Assembly: GCA_934234005.1 (NCBI GenBank)
Contig: CAKQHC010000095.1
Coordinates: 1 to 5,654 of the forward strand
Reading direction: 5' to 3'
Source of the DNA: an uncultured Methanomassiliicoccales archaeon
Lineage (GTDB): Archaea > Thermoplasmatota > Thermoplasmata > Methanomassiliicoccales > Methanomethylophilaceae
Length of the DNA stretch: 5,654 nucleotides
Numbering within the stretch: position 1 is the first letter of the stretch; every line of letters starts with the position of its first letter. Under the pieces are notes generated by a model. That model saw only the letters and a list, made by a program, of their open reading frames with translations. It had not been told where the DNA came from and ran no database searches. The position numbers and the translations under genes are program-made. This document shows, piece after piece, positions 5,340 through 5,654 of the stretch.

Positions 5340-5654
5340 GTGTTCAAAAAAAGAACCGACGAGATTTGTTCAATATGCGGACGTACGGGTGCAGCACTTA
5401 AAGTAGACGACGGATACATATGCCGCTATTGCGCCCCTATCTCTCATGCGTTTGGTAAAATAACCGTCAGCGAGATCCTTTCCGAACAGATAAAGGATGA
5501 AATACTAAGGCAGAGAGTTGACTTGTTCCAATCGACTGTTTCTTTCGGCTATCTGCAATTGGATGAAAAGAATAAGCTTGTTATGAAAGGGCCGTATCCT
5601 AATTACCAATTACCCATCATTAGTTTCAATGAAATAGACGGTTATTCTATTCTC
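5340..5654 (+). CDS. Zinc-ribbon protein resembling the DUF4428 family, N-terminal part
   Basis: The gene starts at GTG 5340 and runs off the right edge, giving 105 residues. GTG is the only plausible start near the cysteines; the overlapping ATG at 5338 is in another frame that stops at 5404-5406. The N-terminus is a four-cysteine zinc ribbon: C10-x2-C13, then C28-x2-C31, in the pattern CSICG..LK.DDGYICRYC typical of DUF4428-like zinc ribbons. A helical segment follows (about 42-60, TVSEILSEQIKDEI), then strands and SFNEIDGYSIL (95-105), which resembles the start of the small beta domain often found after this ribbon. The family match is from memory of the pattern and was not searched. A protein- or nucleic-acid-binding role is possible; no enzyme motif is visible. 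It is divergent from the HAD phosphatase gene. Confidence 0.8.
   Translation, partial: MFKKRTDEICSICGRTGAALKVDDGYICRYCAPISHAFGKITVSEILSEQIKDEILRQRVDLFQSTVSFGYLQLDEKNKLVMKGPYPNYQLPIISFNEIDGYSIL

Noticed and set aside
5338..5406. ATG at 5338 as the start of the last plus-strand gene
   Set aside because: This frame reaches a stop at 5404-5406 after 22 codons. The cysteine-ribbon frame starts at the overlapping GTG 5340 and stays open to the edge.

Overview
The window looks like a piece of an archaeal chromosome. Four of the five genes whose upstream region is visible have an A/T box centred about 25-28 bases before the first codon, in place of a bacterial -35/-10 pair. That spacing is what a TATA/TBP promoter driving a leaderless transcript would give. 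Coding GC is moderate, with very AT-rich spacers. A euryarchaeon of the Thermoplasmata/Methanomassiliicoccales type would fit, but this is inference and no marker gene is present to settle the lineage.

Layout. (1) Bases 1-876, plus strand: the end of an unrecognised gene with a lysine-only tail, then, four bases on, a 228-residue coiled-coil protein ending in a leucine zipper. They look like one operon. (2) Bases 854-3439, minus strand: a 695-residue superfamily 1 helicase of the DNA2/NAM7 (UPF1-like) type, preceded by an unrecognised 142-residue protein. The helicase stop codon lies inside the coiled-coil gene, so the two converge with a 23-base overlap, beside a hairpin with a UUCG loop. 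(3) Bases 3440-3536: a compact divergent promoter region with short direct and inverted repeats. (4) Bases 3537-4397, plus strand: a 286-residue trypsin-fold serine protease with a complete His/Asp/Ser triad and no signal peptide. (5) Bases 4398-4620: a spacer of about 14% GC between converging genes, with a long near-perfect inverted repeat and a T-run for each flanking gene. (6) Bases 4621-5256, minus strand: a HAD-family phosphatase of the phosphoglycolate phosphatase type. (7) Base 5340 to the end, plus strand: the start of a four-cysteine zinc-ribbon protein resembling the DUF4428 family, divergent from the HAD gene.

The HAD phosphatase and the zinc-ribbon gene look like ordinary genes. 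The most interesting part is the middle: an intracellular serine protease divergent from an orphan small protein and an SF1 helicase, across 97 bases. Protease plus nucleic-acid motor is a combination seen in some defence and stress modules, so this could be an undescribed system. The sequence shows only adjacency, not co-function. No CRISPR array, transposase, tRNA or rRNA was seen.
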